From Bradyrhizobium sp. WBOS07 (GTDB lineage: Bacteria; Pseudomonadota; Alphaproteobacteria; Rhizobiales; Xanthobacteraceae), in the NCBI RefSeq assembly GCF_024585165.1, contig NZ_CP029008.1, positions 4,607,501 through 4,671,500 on the forward strand: a DNA stretch of 64,000 nucleotides. The letters are read 5' to 3'. Below the pieces are notes generated by a model. It was not told where the DNA came from. It ran no database searches and was given only the letters and a program-made list of their open reading frames with translations. Position 1 is the first letter of the stretch. The number at the start of each line of letters is the position of its first letter. The position numbers and the translations under genes are program-made. Shown here piece after piece: positions 16,739 through 23,647 of the stretch.

Positions 16739-17983
16739 ATGAACTTCGACGACACCCCGCAGGAAGCCGAATTTCGCGCCACCGCCCGCGCCTGGATCGC
16801 GGCGAACGCGCCCAAGCAATACGAGGAAGAGCTGCGCAAATCCTCGCTCGGCCGCACCGTGCTCAAGAACGCCAATATCCTGGACGTCGCAAAGGCCTGG
16901 CAGAAGAAGAAGGCCGATGCCGGCTGGGCCTGCCTGCACTGGCCGAAGGAATATGGCGGCCGCGGATCCTCGCCGATCGAACGCGTGATCTGGTCGCAGG
17001 AAGAGGGGCCGTTCGGCCAGCTCTCCCGCATGTTCATCATCGGCCACGGCATGTGCGGGCCGACCATGATGGCGTTCGCGCGCGAGGAGCATAAGCGCAC
17101 CTATCTGCCGCCGCTCGCCTCCGGCGAGAAGGTCTGGTGCCAGCTGTTCTCCGAGCCCGCCGGCGGCTCCGACGTCGCAGGGCTCCGGACGCGTGCGGAG
17201 AAGGACGGTGACGACTGGATCGTCAACGGCCAGAAGATCTGGACCTCGGGCGCGCATTATTCCGACTACGGCATCCTCTTGACGCGCACCGATCCGACCG
17301 TGCCCAAGCACAAGGGCCTCACCATGTTCTTCCTGGACATGAAGAGTCCTGGTGTCGAGGTGCGGCCGATCAAGCAGGCGAGCGGGGCCTCCGACTTCAA
17401 CGAGGTCTATTTCACCAATGTCCGTATCCCCGGCCACCAGCGCCTCGGCGAGGTCGGCGACGGCTGGAACGTCTCGCTGACCACGCTGATGAACGAGCGC
17501 AGCGCGATCGGCGCGGCGGTCTCGACCGGATTCCCGGAATTGTTCGAATATTGCTCCAGCCTGATGCTCGATGACGGTCCTGCGATCGAGGATCGCGCGG
17601 TGCGCTCGAAGCTGGCGAACTGGGCGGTGAAGGCGAGCGGGCTGAAATACACCAGCATGCGCGCGATCTCGGCGCTGTCGAAGGGCGAGCGGCCGGGGCC
17701 GGAAAACTCCATCGGCAAGCTGGTGGCGGGCTCGATGATCCAGGACGTCGCGACCTACGCACTGGACCTGCAGGGTGCGAGCGGCGTGATTAGCGGCGAG
17801 GATGCGGAGCTGGCGGGCCGTTTTCAGGCCATGCTGCTGCGTGCGCCAGGAACGCGCGTCGAGGGCGGCACCGACGAGATCATGCGCAACATCATCGCCG
17901 AGCGGGTGCTGGGCCTGCCCGGCGACATCCGTGTCGACAAGGACGTGCCGTTCAACAAGATCCCGACCAAGGGAAGAGGCTAG
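16739..17983 (+). CDS. Acyl-CoA dehydrogenase (414 aa), tandem paralogue 1
   Basis: Full-length acyl-CoA dehydrogenase. GRGSSPIERVIWSQEE is in the N-terminal domain, FSEPAGGSDVAGLRTRAE with WIVNGQKIWTSGAH in the flavin/substrate region, and EGGTDEIMRNIIAERVLG near the C-terminus. It is very similar to the next gene along the whole length. It probably oxidises an acyl-CoA to the enoyl-CoA as part of the surrounding pathway. A family B repeat precedes it and another follows. Confidence 0.92.
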   Translation: MNFDDTPQEAEFRATARAWIAANAPKQYEEELRKSSLGRTVLKNANILDVAKAWQKKKADAGWACLHWPKEYGGRGSSPIERVIWSQEEGPFGQLSRMFIIGHGMCGPTMMAFAREEHKRTYLPPLASGEKVWCQLFSEPAGGSDVAGLRTRAEKDGDDWIVNGQKIWTSGAHYSDYGILLTRTDPTVPKHKGLTMFFLDMKSPGVEVRPIKQASGASDFNEVYFTNVRIPGHQRLGEVGDGWNVSLTTLMNERSAIGAAVSTGFPELFEYCSSLMLDDGPAIEDRAVRSKLANWAVKASGLKYTSMRAISALSKGERPGPENSIGKLVAGSMIQDVATYALDLQGASGVISGEDAELAGRFQAMLLRAPGTRVEGGTDEIMRNIIAERVLGLPGDIRVDKDVPFNKIPTKGRG

Positions 17984-17986
17984 AAC

Positions 17987-18077
17987 CGTAGGGTGGGTTA
18001 GCCGAAGGCGTAACCCACCTCTTTCGTCTCGGCGTCAGCAGAAGTGGTGGGTTACGCTTCGCTAACCCACCCTACGA
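17987..18077. repeat. Inverted repeat family B, copy 2
   Basis: Arms CGTAGGGTGGGTTAGCCGAAGG and CGAAGCG-type outer ends with GTAACCCACC / GGTGGGTTAC stems, ending CCCACCCTACGA. It separates the two duplicated dehydrogenase genes and again ends about 15 bases before the start codon. Confidence 0.87.
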
Positions 18078-18092
18078 AGATAGAGGTCCGCC

Positions 18093-19337
18093 ATGAATTT
18101 CGACGACACGCCGCAGGAAGCCGCATTCCGCGAGACCGCGCGCAAATGGATCGACGCCAACGCGCCGAAGGAGCTGCATGCCGAGCTGTCAAAATCTTCG
18201 CTCGGCCGTATCCGCCTCGCCAATCGCGACATCGTCGAGGTCGGCAAGGCCTGGCAGAAGAAGAAGTTCGAGGGCAATTGGGCCTGCCTGCACTGGCCTA
18301 GGGAATATGGCGGGCGTGGCGCGACGCCGATCGAGAAAGTGATCTGGCAGCAGGAGGAGGGCGTCTACGGCAAGCTGACGCAGCCGTTCCAGATCGGCGA
18401 GGGCATGTGCGGCCCGACCGTGATGGCGTTCGGCAGCGAGGACGCGAAGCGCCGGTATCTGCCGAAGCTCGCCTCGGGCGAGGAGATCTGGTGCCAGCTG
18501 TTTTCCGAACCGTCCGCCGGCTCGGACGTCGCGGGGCTTCGCACCCGCGCGGAGAAGAAGGGCGATAGCTGGGTCGTCAACGGCCAGAAGATCTGGACCT
18601 CGGGCGCGCATTACTCCGATTACGGCCTTTTGATCGCGCGCACCGATCCGAACGTGCCCAAGCACAAGGGCCTCACCATGTTCTTCCTGGACATGAAGAG
18701 CCCCGGCGTCGAGGTGCGTCCGATCAAGCAGGCCAACGGCATGCAGGAGTTCAACGAGGTCTATTTCACCGACGTGGTGATCCCCGACAGCCAGCGTCTC
18801 GGCGCCGTCGGCGATGGCTGGAGCGTGTCGCTGACCACGCTGATGAACGAGCGCATGTCGATCGGCGCGCGGCTTGCGACCGGCGTGCCTGAGATGTTCG
18901 AGTTCTGCTCAAACCTCATGCTCGAGGATGGCCCGGCGATCGACGATCCCGCCGTGCGCTCGAAGCTGGCGAGCTGGGCGGCGAAGTCGAACGGGCTGAA
19001 GTTCACGAGCTACCGCACCATCTCGGCGCTGTCGAAGGGCGAGCGGCCGGGTCCGGAGAACTCGATCGGCAAGCTCGTCTCCGGCATGATGCTGCAGGAC
19101 ATCGCGACCTACGCCATGGACCTGCAGGGCGCGGCCGGCGTGCTCACCGGCAACGACGAGGAGACGGTGCAAGGCCAGTTCCAGCAGATGCTGCTGTCCT
19201 CGCCCTCGATGCGCATCGCCGGCGGCACCGACGAGATCCTGCGCAACATCATCGCCGAGCGCGTGCTGGGCCTGCCCGGCGACATCCGCGTCGACAAGGA
19301 CGTGCCGTACAACAAGATCCCGACCAAGGGACGGTGA
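18093..19337 (+). CDS. Acyl-CoA dehydrogenase (414 aa), tandem paralogue 2
   Basis: Same length and domain order as its neighbour, with matching blocks such as FNEVYF, the CQLFSEPSAGSDVAGLRTR region, WVVNGQKIWTSGAH and GGTDEILRNIIAERVLG. Differences are spread along the protein (for example ELHAELSKSSLGR versus QYEEELRKSSLGR), so the duplication is old enough for functional divergence. Substrate is unknown. Confidence 0.92.
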   Translation: MNFDDTPQEAAFRETARKWIDANAPKELHAELSKSSLGRIRLANRDIVEVGKAWQKKKFEGNWACLHWPREYGGRGATPIEKVIWQQEEGVYGKLTQPFQIGEGMCGPTVMAFGSEDAKRRYLPKLASGEEIWCQLFSEPSAGSDVAGLRTRAEKKGDSWVVNGQKIWTSGAHYSDYGLLIARTDPNVPKHKGLTMFFLDMKSPGVEVRPIKQANGMQEFNEVYFTDVVIPDSQRLGAVGDGWSVSLTTLMNERMSIGARLATGVPEMFEFCSNLMLEDGPAIDDPAVRSKLASWAAKSNGLKFTSYRTISALSKGERPGPENSIGKLVSGMMLQDIATYAMDLQGAAGVLTGNDEETVQGQFQQMLLSSPSMRIAGGTDEILRNIIAERVLGLPGDIRVDKDVPYNKIPTKGR

Positions 19338-19356
19338 TCCAGTCCATGGCTGTGTC

Positions 19357-19456
19357 TCGTAGGGTGGGCAAAGCGAAGCGTGCCCACCATATGCAGATGC
19401 GCCGGGGAAAGTCTGTCGGTGGGCACGGCGCGACGCGCCTTTGCCCCCCCCTACGA
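19357..19456. repeat. Inverted repeat family A, copy 2
   Basis: Outer arms TCGTAGGGTGGGCAAAGCG and CGCCTTTGCCCCCCCCTACGA, inner CGTGCCCACC / GGTGGGCACG. It lies between the last dehydrogenase and the nitroreductase, ending about 20 bases before the latter's start. Confidence 0.85.
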
Positions 19457-19477
19457 AGCAAGCATCGCGAGCTGACC

Positions 19478-20179
19478 ATGGACGCAAAAGTGAGCCAGAC
19501 CCAAAACCGTATCGATGTGCTCGAAGAGCTCCTCAACGAGCGCTACTCCGTCCGCGCCTTCCTGCCCAAGCAGGTCGACCGCGCCACGATCGAGCATGTG
19601 CTGGCCACCGCGCAGCGCACCGCGTCCTGGTGCAACAGCCAGCCCTGGCAGGTCGTCATCGCCAGCGGCGCGGCCAAGGAGCGCTTTCGCGAGGCGATCT
19701 ACAAGGAGGCCTCAGGCGGTCTCGGCGACGATTACGACTTCACCCCGCCGCGCGAATATGTCGGCGTCTACCTCGAACGCCGCCGCGAAAGCGGCTTTCA
19801 GCTCTACAACACGCTCGGCATCGCCCGCGGCGACAAGATGGCCTACGCCAGGCAGGCGCTGGAGAACTACAATTTCTTCGGCGCGCCGCATGTCGCGATC
19901 ATCCACACCAACGAGCCGCTCGGCATTTACGGTGCGATCGATTGCGGCGCCTATGTCTCGAACTTCATGCTGGCTGCGCAGGCGCTCGGGCTCGGCACCA
20001 TTCCGCAGGCCGCGCTGGCGCGGCACTCCGGATTGATCCGTCGCCACTTCAACCTGCCTGACGACCGCCGCGTCGTCTGCGGCATCTCGTTCGGCTATGC
20101 CGACCATGCGCACAAGGTCAACAGCTACCGCACCTCGCGGGCGAGCGTGGCGGAGACCGTCACTTTCGTGGAGGAGTGA
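19478..20179 (+). CDS. Nitroreductase-family flavoprotein
   Basis: FMN-dependent oxidoreductase of 233 residues. The N-terminal FMN-phosphate motif is RYSVRAFLPKQVDRATIE, followed by TASWCNSQPWQ. The C-terminal part has LGLGTIPQAAL and the GISFGYAD pattern. Members reduce nitroaromatics, quinones or enones, or act as dehydrogenases. The ATG at 19478 is chosen since the upstream in-frame stretch runs through the repeat. It is the last gene of the catabolic block; its role there is unknown. Confidence 0.9.
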   Translation: MDAKVSQTQNRIDVLEELLNERYSVRAFLPKQVDRATIEHVLATAQRTASWCNSQPWQVVIASGAAKERFREAIYKEASGGLGDDYDFTPPREYVGVYLERRRESGFQLYNTLGIARGDKMAYARQALENYNFFGAPHVAIIHTNEPLGIYGAIDCGAYVSNFMLAAQALGLGTIPQAALARHSGLIRRHFNLPDDRRVVCGISFGYADHAHKVNSYRTSRASVAETVTFVEE

Positions 20180-20213
20180 TCGGCGCGGGCGGCGTCGTTC
20201 GCGCACGCATGCA

Positions 20214-20239
20214 AAGGCGGCCGCAGAAGCGGCCGCCTT
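20214..20239. terminator. Hairpin terminator between nitroreductase and ecfG
   Basis: AAGGCGGCCGC-AGAA-GCGGCCGCCTT, an 11-bp perfect stem between two converging genes. It starts with A and ends with T residues, so it can work in both directions, although the T-run is short. Confidence 0.75.
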
Positions 20240-20269
20240 CATCTTGTCCGGTTCGATTGACGCCGGCCG

Positions 20270-20818
20270 TCAGCCGCCGCTGCCGCCGATCACGGCCCGC
20301 ACGGTCTCATCCGGCCCGAAATCCTCGGCGCCGTCGACGTAGAGCAGCGCGGCGAGCTTCGAGCGGGCCCGGTTAACGCGGCTCTTGATCGTGCCGACGG
20401 CACAGCCGCAGATCGAAGCCGCATCCTCGTAGGAGAAGCCGGAGGCGCCGACCAGGATCAAAGCTTCACGCTGGTCCTGTGGAAGCTTGTCCAGCGCCGT
20501 GCGGAATTCCTCGAACTCGAGATGCGCGTTCTGCGACGGCTGTGTCTTCAGCGTCTTGGCGTAATTGCCCTCGGCATCCTCGACCTCGCGCCGCCGCTTG
20601 CGATAGTCCGAGCGGAACAGGTTGCGCAGGATCGTGAACAGCCACGCCGGCAGGTTGGAGCCGGGCTGGAACGAGTCGATGTTGGCGAGCGCGCGGAGCA
20701 GCGTCTCCTGCACCAGGTCGTCGGCGCGGTCGGCATTGCCGCTGAGCGAGATGGCAAAGGCGCGCAGGCTGGGTACGGCCGCCAGGATGTCGTTACGCAG
20801 GGAGTCCGTGAGAGGCAT
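20270..20818 (-). CDS. ecfG: General stress ECF sigma factor EcfG
   Basis: ECF15-type sigma factor of 182 residues that directs RNA polymerase to general stress promoters. Region 2 contains GNADRADDLVQETLLRALANIDSF and WLFTILRNLFRSDYRKRRRE. Region 4 contains LPQDQREALILVGASGFSYEDAASICGCAVGTIKSRVNRAR. It overlaps the nepR stop by one base (TAATG), so the sigma factor and its anti-sigma factor are translationally coupled. Position next to nepR and phyR makes the assignment firm. Confidence 0.96.
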   Translation of the reverse strand: MPLTDSLRNDILAAVPSLRAFAISLSGNADRADDLVQETLLRALANIDSFQPGSNLPAWLFTILRNLFRSDYRKRRREVEDAEGNYAKTLKTQPSQNAHLEFEEFRTALDKLPQDQREALILVGASGFSYEDAASICGCAVGTIKSRVNRARSKLAALLYVDGAEDFGPDETVRAVIGGSGG

Positions 20819-21051
20819 TAATCCCTCCCATTGGTGTTGTCGTTAGATCCCCCGTCATTTTCCACTTGGGGTGTGGCTCCCTGGGCATCAAGCTTCTTGA
20901 TCAGTTCTGCGAACCGATCCGGAACCCCCTGCCGCACCACGTCGTCGTACATGGCACGCAGCTGATGCCCGATCCGGGATTGAATCTCCGGAGTGAGCCC
21001 TCCCTTGCCGGGGGTCGTGCTTCTGGTTGCTTGAGACTTGAGATCTTTCAT
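20818..21051 (-). CDS. nepR: Anti-sigma factor NepR
   Basis: A 77-residue protein that binds EcfG in unstressed cells and is titrated away by phosphorylated PhyR. The conserved core is IQSRIGHQLRAMYDDVVRQGVPDRFAELIKKLD, which forms the two sigma-binding helices. The ATG at 21051 is preferred; a longer reading would run through the promoter region and has no family similarity. It is first in the nepR-ecfG operon and divergent from phyR. Confidence 0.94.
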   Translation of the reverse strand: MKDLKSQATRSTTPGKGGLTPEIQSRIGHQLRAMYDDVVRQGVPDRFAELIKKLDAQGATPQVENDGGSNDNTNGRD

Positions 21052-21152
21052 GACCTGTTCCACGTTTCCCCGAGTTAAGTTACTGTAAAATCGAGAAGTT
21101 TTCTCAACCGGGAGCCGTTCCCTGGATAGGCACAATTCCAGGTTCGAGAAAA

Positions 21153-21192
21153 AGTTCCGCCTCAAGCGGAACTTTTCTTAGGCTGAGGCGTA
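21153..21192 (+). promoter_or_regulatory. EcfG-type promoter of phyR within a divergent inverted repeat
   Basis: On the plus strand GGAAC (21168-21172), 16 bases and CGTA (21189-21192) match the EcfG consensus GGAAC-N16/17-CGTT except for the last base, giving a start site some 50 bases before phyR. The -35 box is one arm of the perfect repeat AAAGTTCCGC-CTCAA-GCGGAACTTT. The other arm places a second GGAAC facing nepR, but no CGTT-like -10 follows it at the right distance. Confidence 0.65.
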
Positions 21193-21258
21193 GACAGCCA
21201 GCAGGGGAACCCGGGCCCCCCGCGTTGCCAGGTTGGCCCGAAGATGAATGGAGTGGGG

Positions 21259-22065
21259 ATGTCCCGTTCACAGCTCGTTGCCGAACACTTGCCCTTGTTG
21301 CGCCGGTACGCGCGCGCCCTGACGGGCAGCCAGGCATCCGGCGACGCCTATGTCGCAGCCATGTTGGAAGCCATGCTCGGAGATCCCAGCGTGCTCGACG
21401 AGAGCCATGGCCCCCGCGTCGGGCTGTTTCGGCTATTCACCCAGATCTGGAATTCGGTCTCCGTCAACGATGATTCGGAGGTGGCGACCCTGCCGATGCC
21501 GCCTGAGCGACGGCTGTCGAACATCACGCCGCTGCCGCGGCAGGCCTTCCTGCTGCTCTCCCTGGAGGGATTCTCGGAGGAGGAGGTCGCCTTCATCCTC
21601 GGCACCGACGTCGCCGAGACGCGGCGGCTGGCGGACACCGCCGGACGCGAGATGGCGGCCGAGATCGCGACCGACGTGCTCATCATCGAGGACGAGACCT
21701 TCATCGCCATGGACCTCGAGAGCCTGGTGAAGAATCTCGGCCACAACGTTGTCGGCGTCGCGCGCACCCATGCCGATGCGGTGGCGCTGGCCAAGAACAA
21801 GCGGCCCGGCCTCATCCTCGCCGACATCCAGCTTGCCGACGGCTCCTCGGGCCTCGATGCCGTCAACGAATTGCTGCGCACCTTCGAGGTGCCGGTGGTG
21901 TTCATCACCGCCTATCCGGAGCGCTTCCTCACCGGTGAGCGGCCCGAGCCGGCGTTCCTGATCTCGAAACCGTTCCAGCCCGCGATGGTGTCGGCGGTGG
22001 CGAGCCAGGCCCTGTTCTTCCAGCGCAACTCGCGCAACCGCACGCCGAAGGCGCCTGCGGCGTAA
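21259..22065 (+). CDS. phyR: Stress response regulator PhyR (sigma-like domain plus receiver)
   Basis: Anti-anti-sigma factor of 268 residues. Residues 1-135 mimic an ECF sigma factor (ARALTGSQASGDAYV; region-4-like LPRQAFLLLSLEGFSEEEVAFILG). Residues 140-255 form a receiver domain with acidic pocket E144/D145, phosphorylated Asp189 in LILADIQ, and the conserved Lys in SKPFQP. On phosphorylation by an HWE-type kinase it binds NepR and frees EcfG. The ATG at 21259 has GGAG upstream; one at 21244 is in frame but without such a site. No kinase gene is next to it here. Confidence 0.96.
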   Translation: MSRSQLVAEHLPLLRRYARALTGSQASGDAYVAAMLEAMLGDPSVLDESHGPRVGLFRLFTQIWNSVSVNDDSEVATLPMPPERRLSNITPLPRQAFLLLSLEGFSEEEVAFILGTDVAETRRLADTAGREMAAEIATDVLIIEDETFIAMDLESLVKNLGHNVVGVARTHADAVALAKNKRPGLILADIQLADGSSGLDAVNELLRTFEVPVVFITAYPERFLTGERPEPAFLISKPFQPAMVSAVASQALFFQRNSRNRTPKAPAA

Positions 22066-22092
22066 GGCAGGCGACCTTCGCGAAACGATCTG

Positions 22093-22123
22093 AACCGGCG
22101 TGTCGCAAGGCACGTCGGTTTTT
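22093..22123 (+). terminator. Rho-independent terminator of phyR
   Basis: AACCGGCGTG - 8-base loop - CACGTCGGTT, a 10-bp stem with one G-U pair, followed by a run of T. It begins 27 bases after the phyR stop. Confidence 0.88.
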
Positions 22124-22201
22124 CGTGCCGGTCGCCCGCTCTTGACGCGCATCGGTGACGCCGCTCATAGCTGATGCATGATCCTCGTCGGAGATGTGCC
22201 C

Positions 22202-22831
22202 ATGGACCAGCAACTGCTCGATCGCCTCGCCATTCGCGACCTCGTCGAGAACTGGGCGGTGTGGCGCGATGCCGGCGATTGGGAGCGTTTTGCCACGGTC
22301 TGGCATGAGGAGGGCTGGATGTCCGCCACCTGGTTTCAGGGACCGGCGCGGGAGTTCATGCGCGTCAGCCGGGAGGGGTTCGCCAGAGGCGTTCGCATCC
22401 TGCATTTCCTCGGCGGCACCAGCATCGATCTTTCCGGCGCGCGGGCGATCGCCCAGACCAAGATGACGATCTCGCAGCGCGCCCTGGTGCACGACGTGCT
22501 CTGCGACGTCGTCTGCACCGGACGCTTCTACGATTTCCTGGAGAAGCGGCAAGACCCATCAGGAATTGGAAGATGGGGCATCGTCCGGCGCCAGCCGATC
22601 TACGAGAAGGACCGCATCGATCCGGTCGATCCTGCCGCGACGCTCCGCCTCGACCAGGAAGCGCTGGCCGCGCTGCCCGAAGGCTATCGCCATCTCGCCT
22701 ACATGCAGGAGCTGATCGGCTACAAGGTCAAGCGCGACATGCCGGGCCTGACCGGGCCCGAGGTCGAGAAGCTCTATGGCGAGGGGCGGGACTGGCTGGC
22801 GGGGAAGGCCGCACAAGTCCAGCCAAAGTGA
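22202..22831 (+). CDS. SnoaL-like / NTF2-fold protein of unknown function
   Basis: A 209-residue protein with the start of a SnoaL-like domain: LLDRLAIRDLVENWAVWRDAGDWERFATVWHEEGW is the typical first helix pair and strand. Aromatic-ring hydroxylation subunits, ketosteroid isomerases and many hypotheticals share this fold. The C-terminal third (GYRHLAYMQELIGYKVKRDMPGLTG) is longer than a minimal NTF2 domain. The ATG at 22202 has GGAGA 8 bases upstream. It stands alone between terminators and its substrate is unknown. Confidence 0.78.
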   Translation: MDQQLLDRLAIRDLVENWAVWRDAGDWERFATVWHEEGWMSATWFQGPAREFMRVSREGFARGVRILHFLGGTSIDLSGARAIAQTKMTISQRALVHDVLCDVVCTGRFYDFLEKRQDPSGIGRWGIVRRQPIYEKDRIDPVDPAATLRLDQEALAALPEGYRHLAYMQELIGYKVKRDMPGLTGPEVEKLYGEGRDWLAGKAAQVQPK

Positions 22832-22863
22832 GCTGCAGACAAAGCAAGTGAGCTGCAGACAAA
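22826..22863. repeat. Short direct repeat over the SnoaL-like gene stop codon
   Basis: AAGTGAGCTGCAGACAAA occurs at 22826-22843 and again at 22846-22863, period 20 bp. The first copy contains the TGA stop (22829-22831) of the preceding gene. It looks like a local slippage duplication. Confidence 0.8.
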
Positions 22864-23038
22864 AGTAAGGCGCGACTGGCATCACCACAGTCGCGCCCTA
22901 CGTCGCCGGCTTATGGGGCAGGGGGGAATAGCCGGCTGCTGAGACGACTCCTGTCCATGCAAGACGTTCCAAGCCTTGCGAAATAATTTCCGCGCGCCGC
23001 TGCATTTGCCGGACACGGTTAAGTGATCGCAGCTGCCA

Positions 23039-23064
23039 AGAACCCCCGGTCCTCCGCTCGCGTT
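23039..23064 (+). promoter_or_regulatory. Near-consensus EcfG promoter before the small secreted protein
   Basis: AGAAC (23039-23043), 17 bases, CGTT (23061-23064). It differs from GGAAC-N17-CGTT only in the first base, and predicts a start site about 30 bases before the gene at 23102. Confidence 0.5.
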
Positions 23065-23101
23065 GTTCCCGCGATCGCCATGGGGCGAGGGACCGACAGC
23101 C

Positions 23102-23524
23102 ATGTCACAGATTCATAAGGTTTTTTTAGGCGCAATCGCGATGGCCGCGACGCTCGGCGCGGTGCAATTGGCCTCCGGCCACGATCTGGCCGACCGCTGG
23201 CAGGCGGTCGCCGATCTGCCCAGCCACAGCCTGAGCCACGCCCCAGCTCACAACGTCAATCGCGCCGGCAAGGCCGACCGTATTGCCGAGCTCAAGCCGG
23301 CCGCGGTTCCCACCCGCACCGTCTCGATGCGGCTGAACGACCTCGCCGCCACGTCGGTGCTGCTGCGGGTGCCTGCCGCGATCGAGACCGGTAACGCCAA
23401 GCCGCCGGCACTGCTCCAGAACCAGAAGAAGGTGCGCACCAAGCCGACGATCGCCTGTGAGCCGATGGTCAGCTCGCTGACCGAGGTCGCAAAGCTGCTC
23501 CAGCCCGGTCGTTGCGTGACCTGA
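23102..23524 (+). CDS. Small secreted protein, conserved hypothetical
   Basis: A 140-residue protein with an N-terminal signal peptide (VFLGAIAMAATLGAVQLASG). The mature part has no recognised domain; it contains basic stretches and two cysteines near the C-terminus (IACEPM, GRCVT) that could form a disulfide. GAGGGA precedes the ATG. A likely stress-sigma promoter upstream and a clear terminator downstream make it an independent unit. Function is unknown. Confidence 0.75.
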   Translation: MSQIHKVFLGAIAMAATLGAVQLASGHDLADRWQAVADLPSHSLSHAPAHNVNRAGKADRIAELKPAAVPTRTVSMRLNDLAATSVLLRVPAAIETGNAKPPALLQNQKKVRTKPTIACEPMVSSLTEVAKLLQPGRCVT

Positions 23525-23544
23525 TCCGCTGCGCGACCAGACAG

Positions 23545-23573
23545 ATCGTCCTCCCGCCGGGAGGGCGATTTTT
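23545..23573 (+). terminator. Rho-independent terminator
   Basis: ATCGTCCTCCC-GCC-GGGAGGGCGAT followed by TTTTT. It lies about 20 bases after the small secreted protein gene and before htpG. Confidence 0.9.
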
Positions 23574-23647
23574 CACGTCCACTTGATCCCCCCTCGCCTC
23601 GCGTTATATCCCGGGTTTCTTCCTTTTCGTTTTGACCGGGTAAACGC

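Noticed and set aside
21146..21175. Inverted repeat between nepR and phyR read as a terminator
   Set aside because: The stem with T-rich end looks terminator-like, but it lies upstream of both divergent genes, and its arms contain the GGAAC boxes of EcfG promoters.
22092..22115. GAAC...CGTC after phyR as another EcfG promoter
   Set aside because: These bases are the two arms of the phyR terminator hairpin followed by a T-run.
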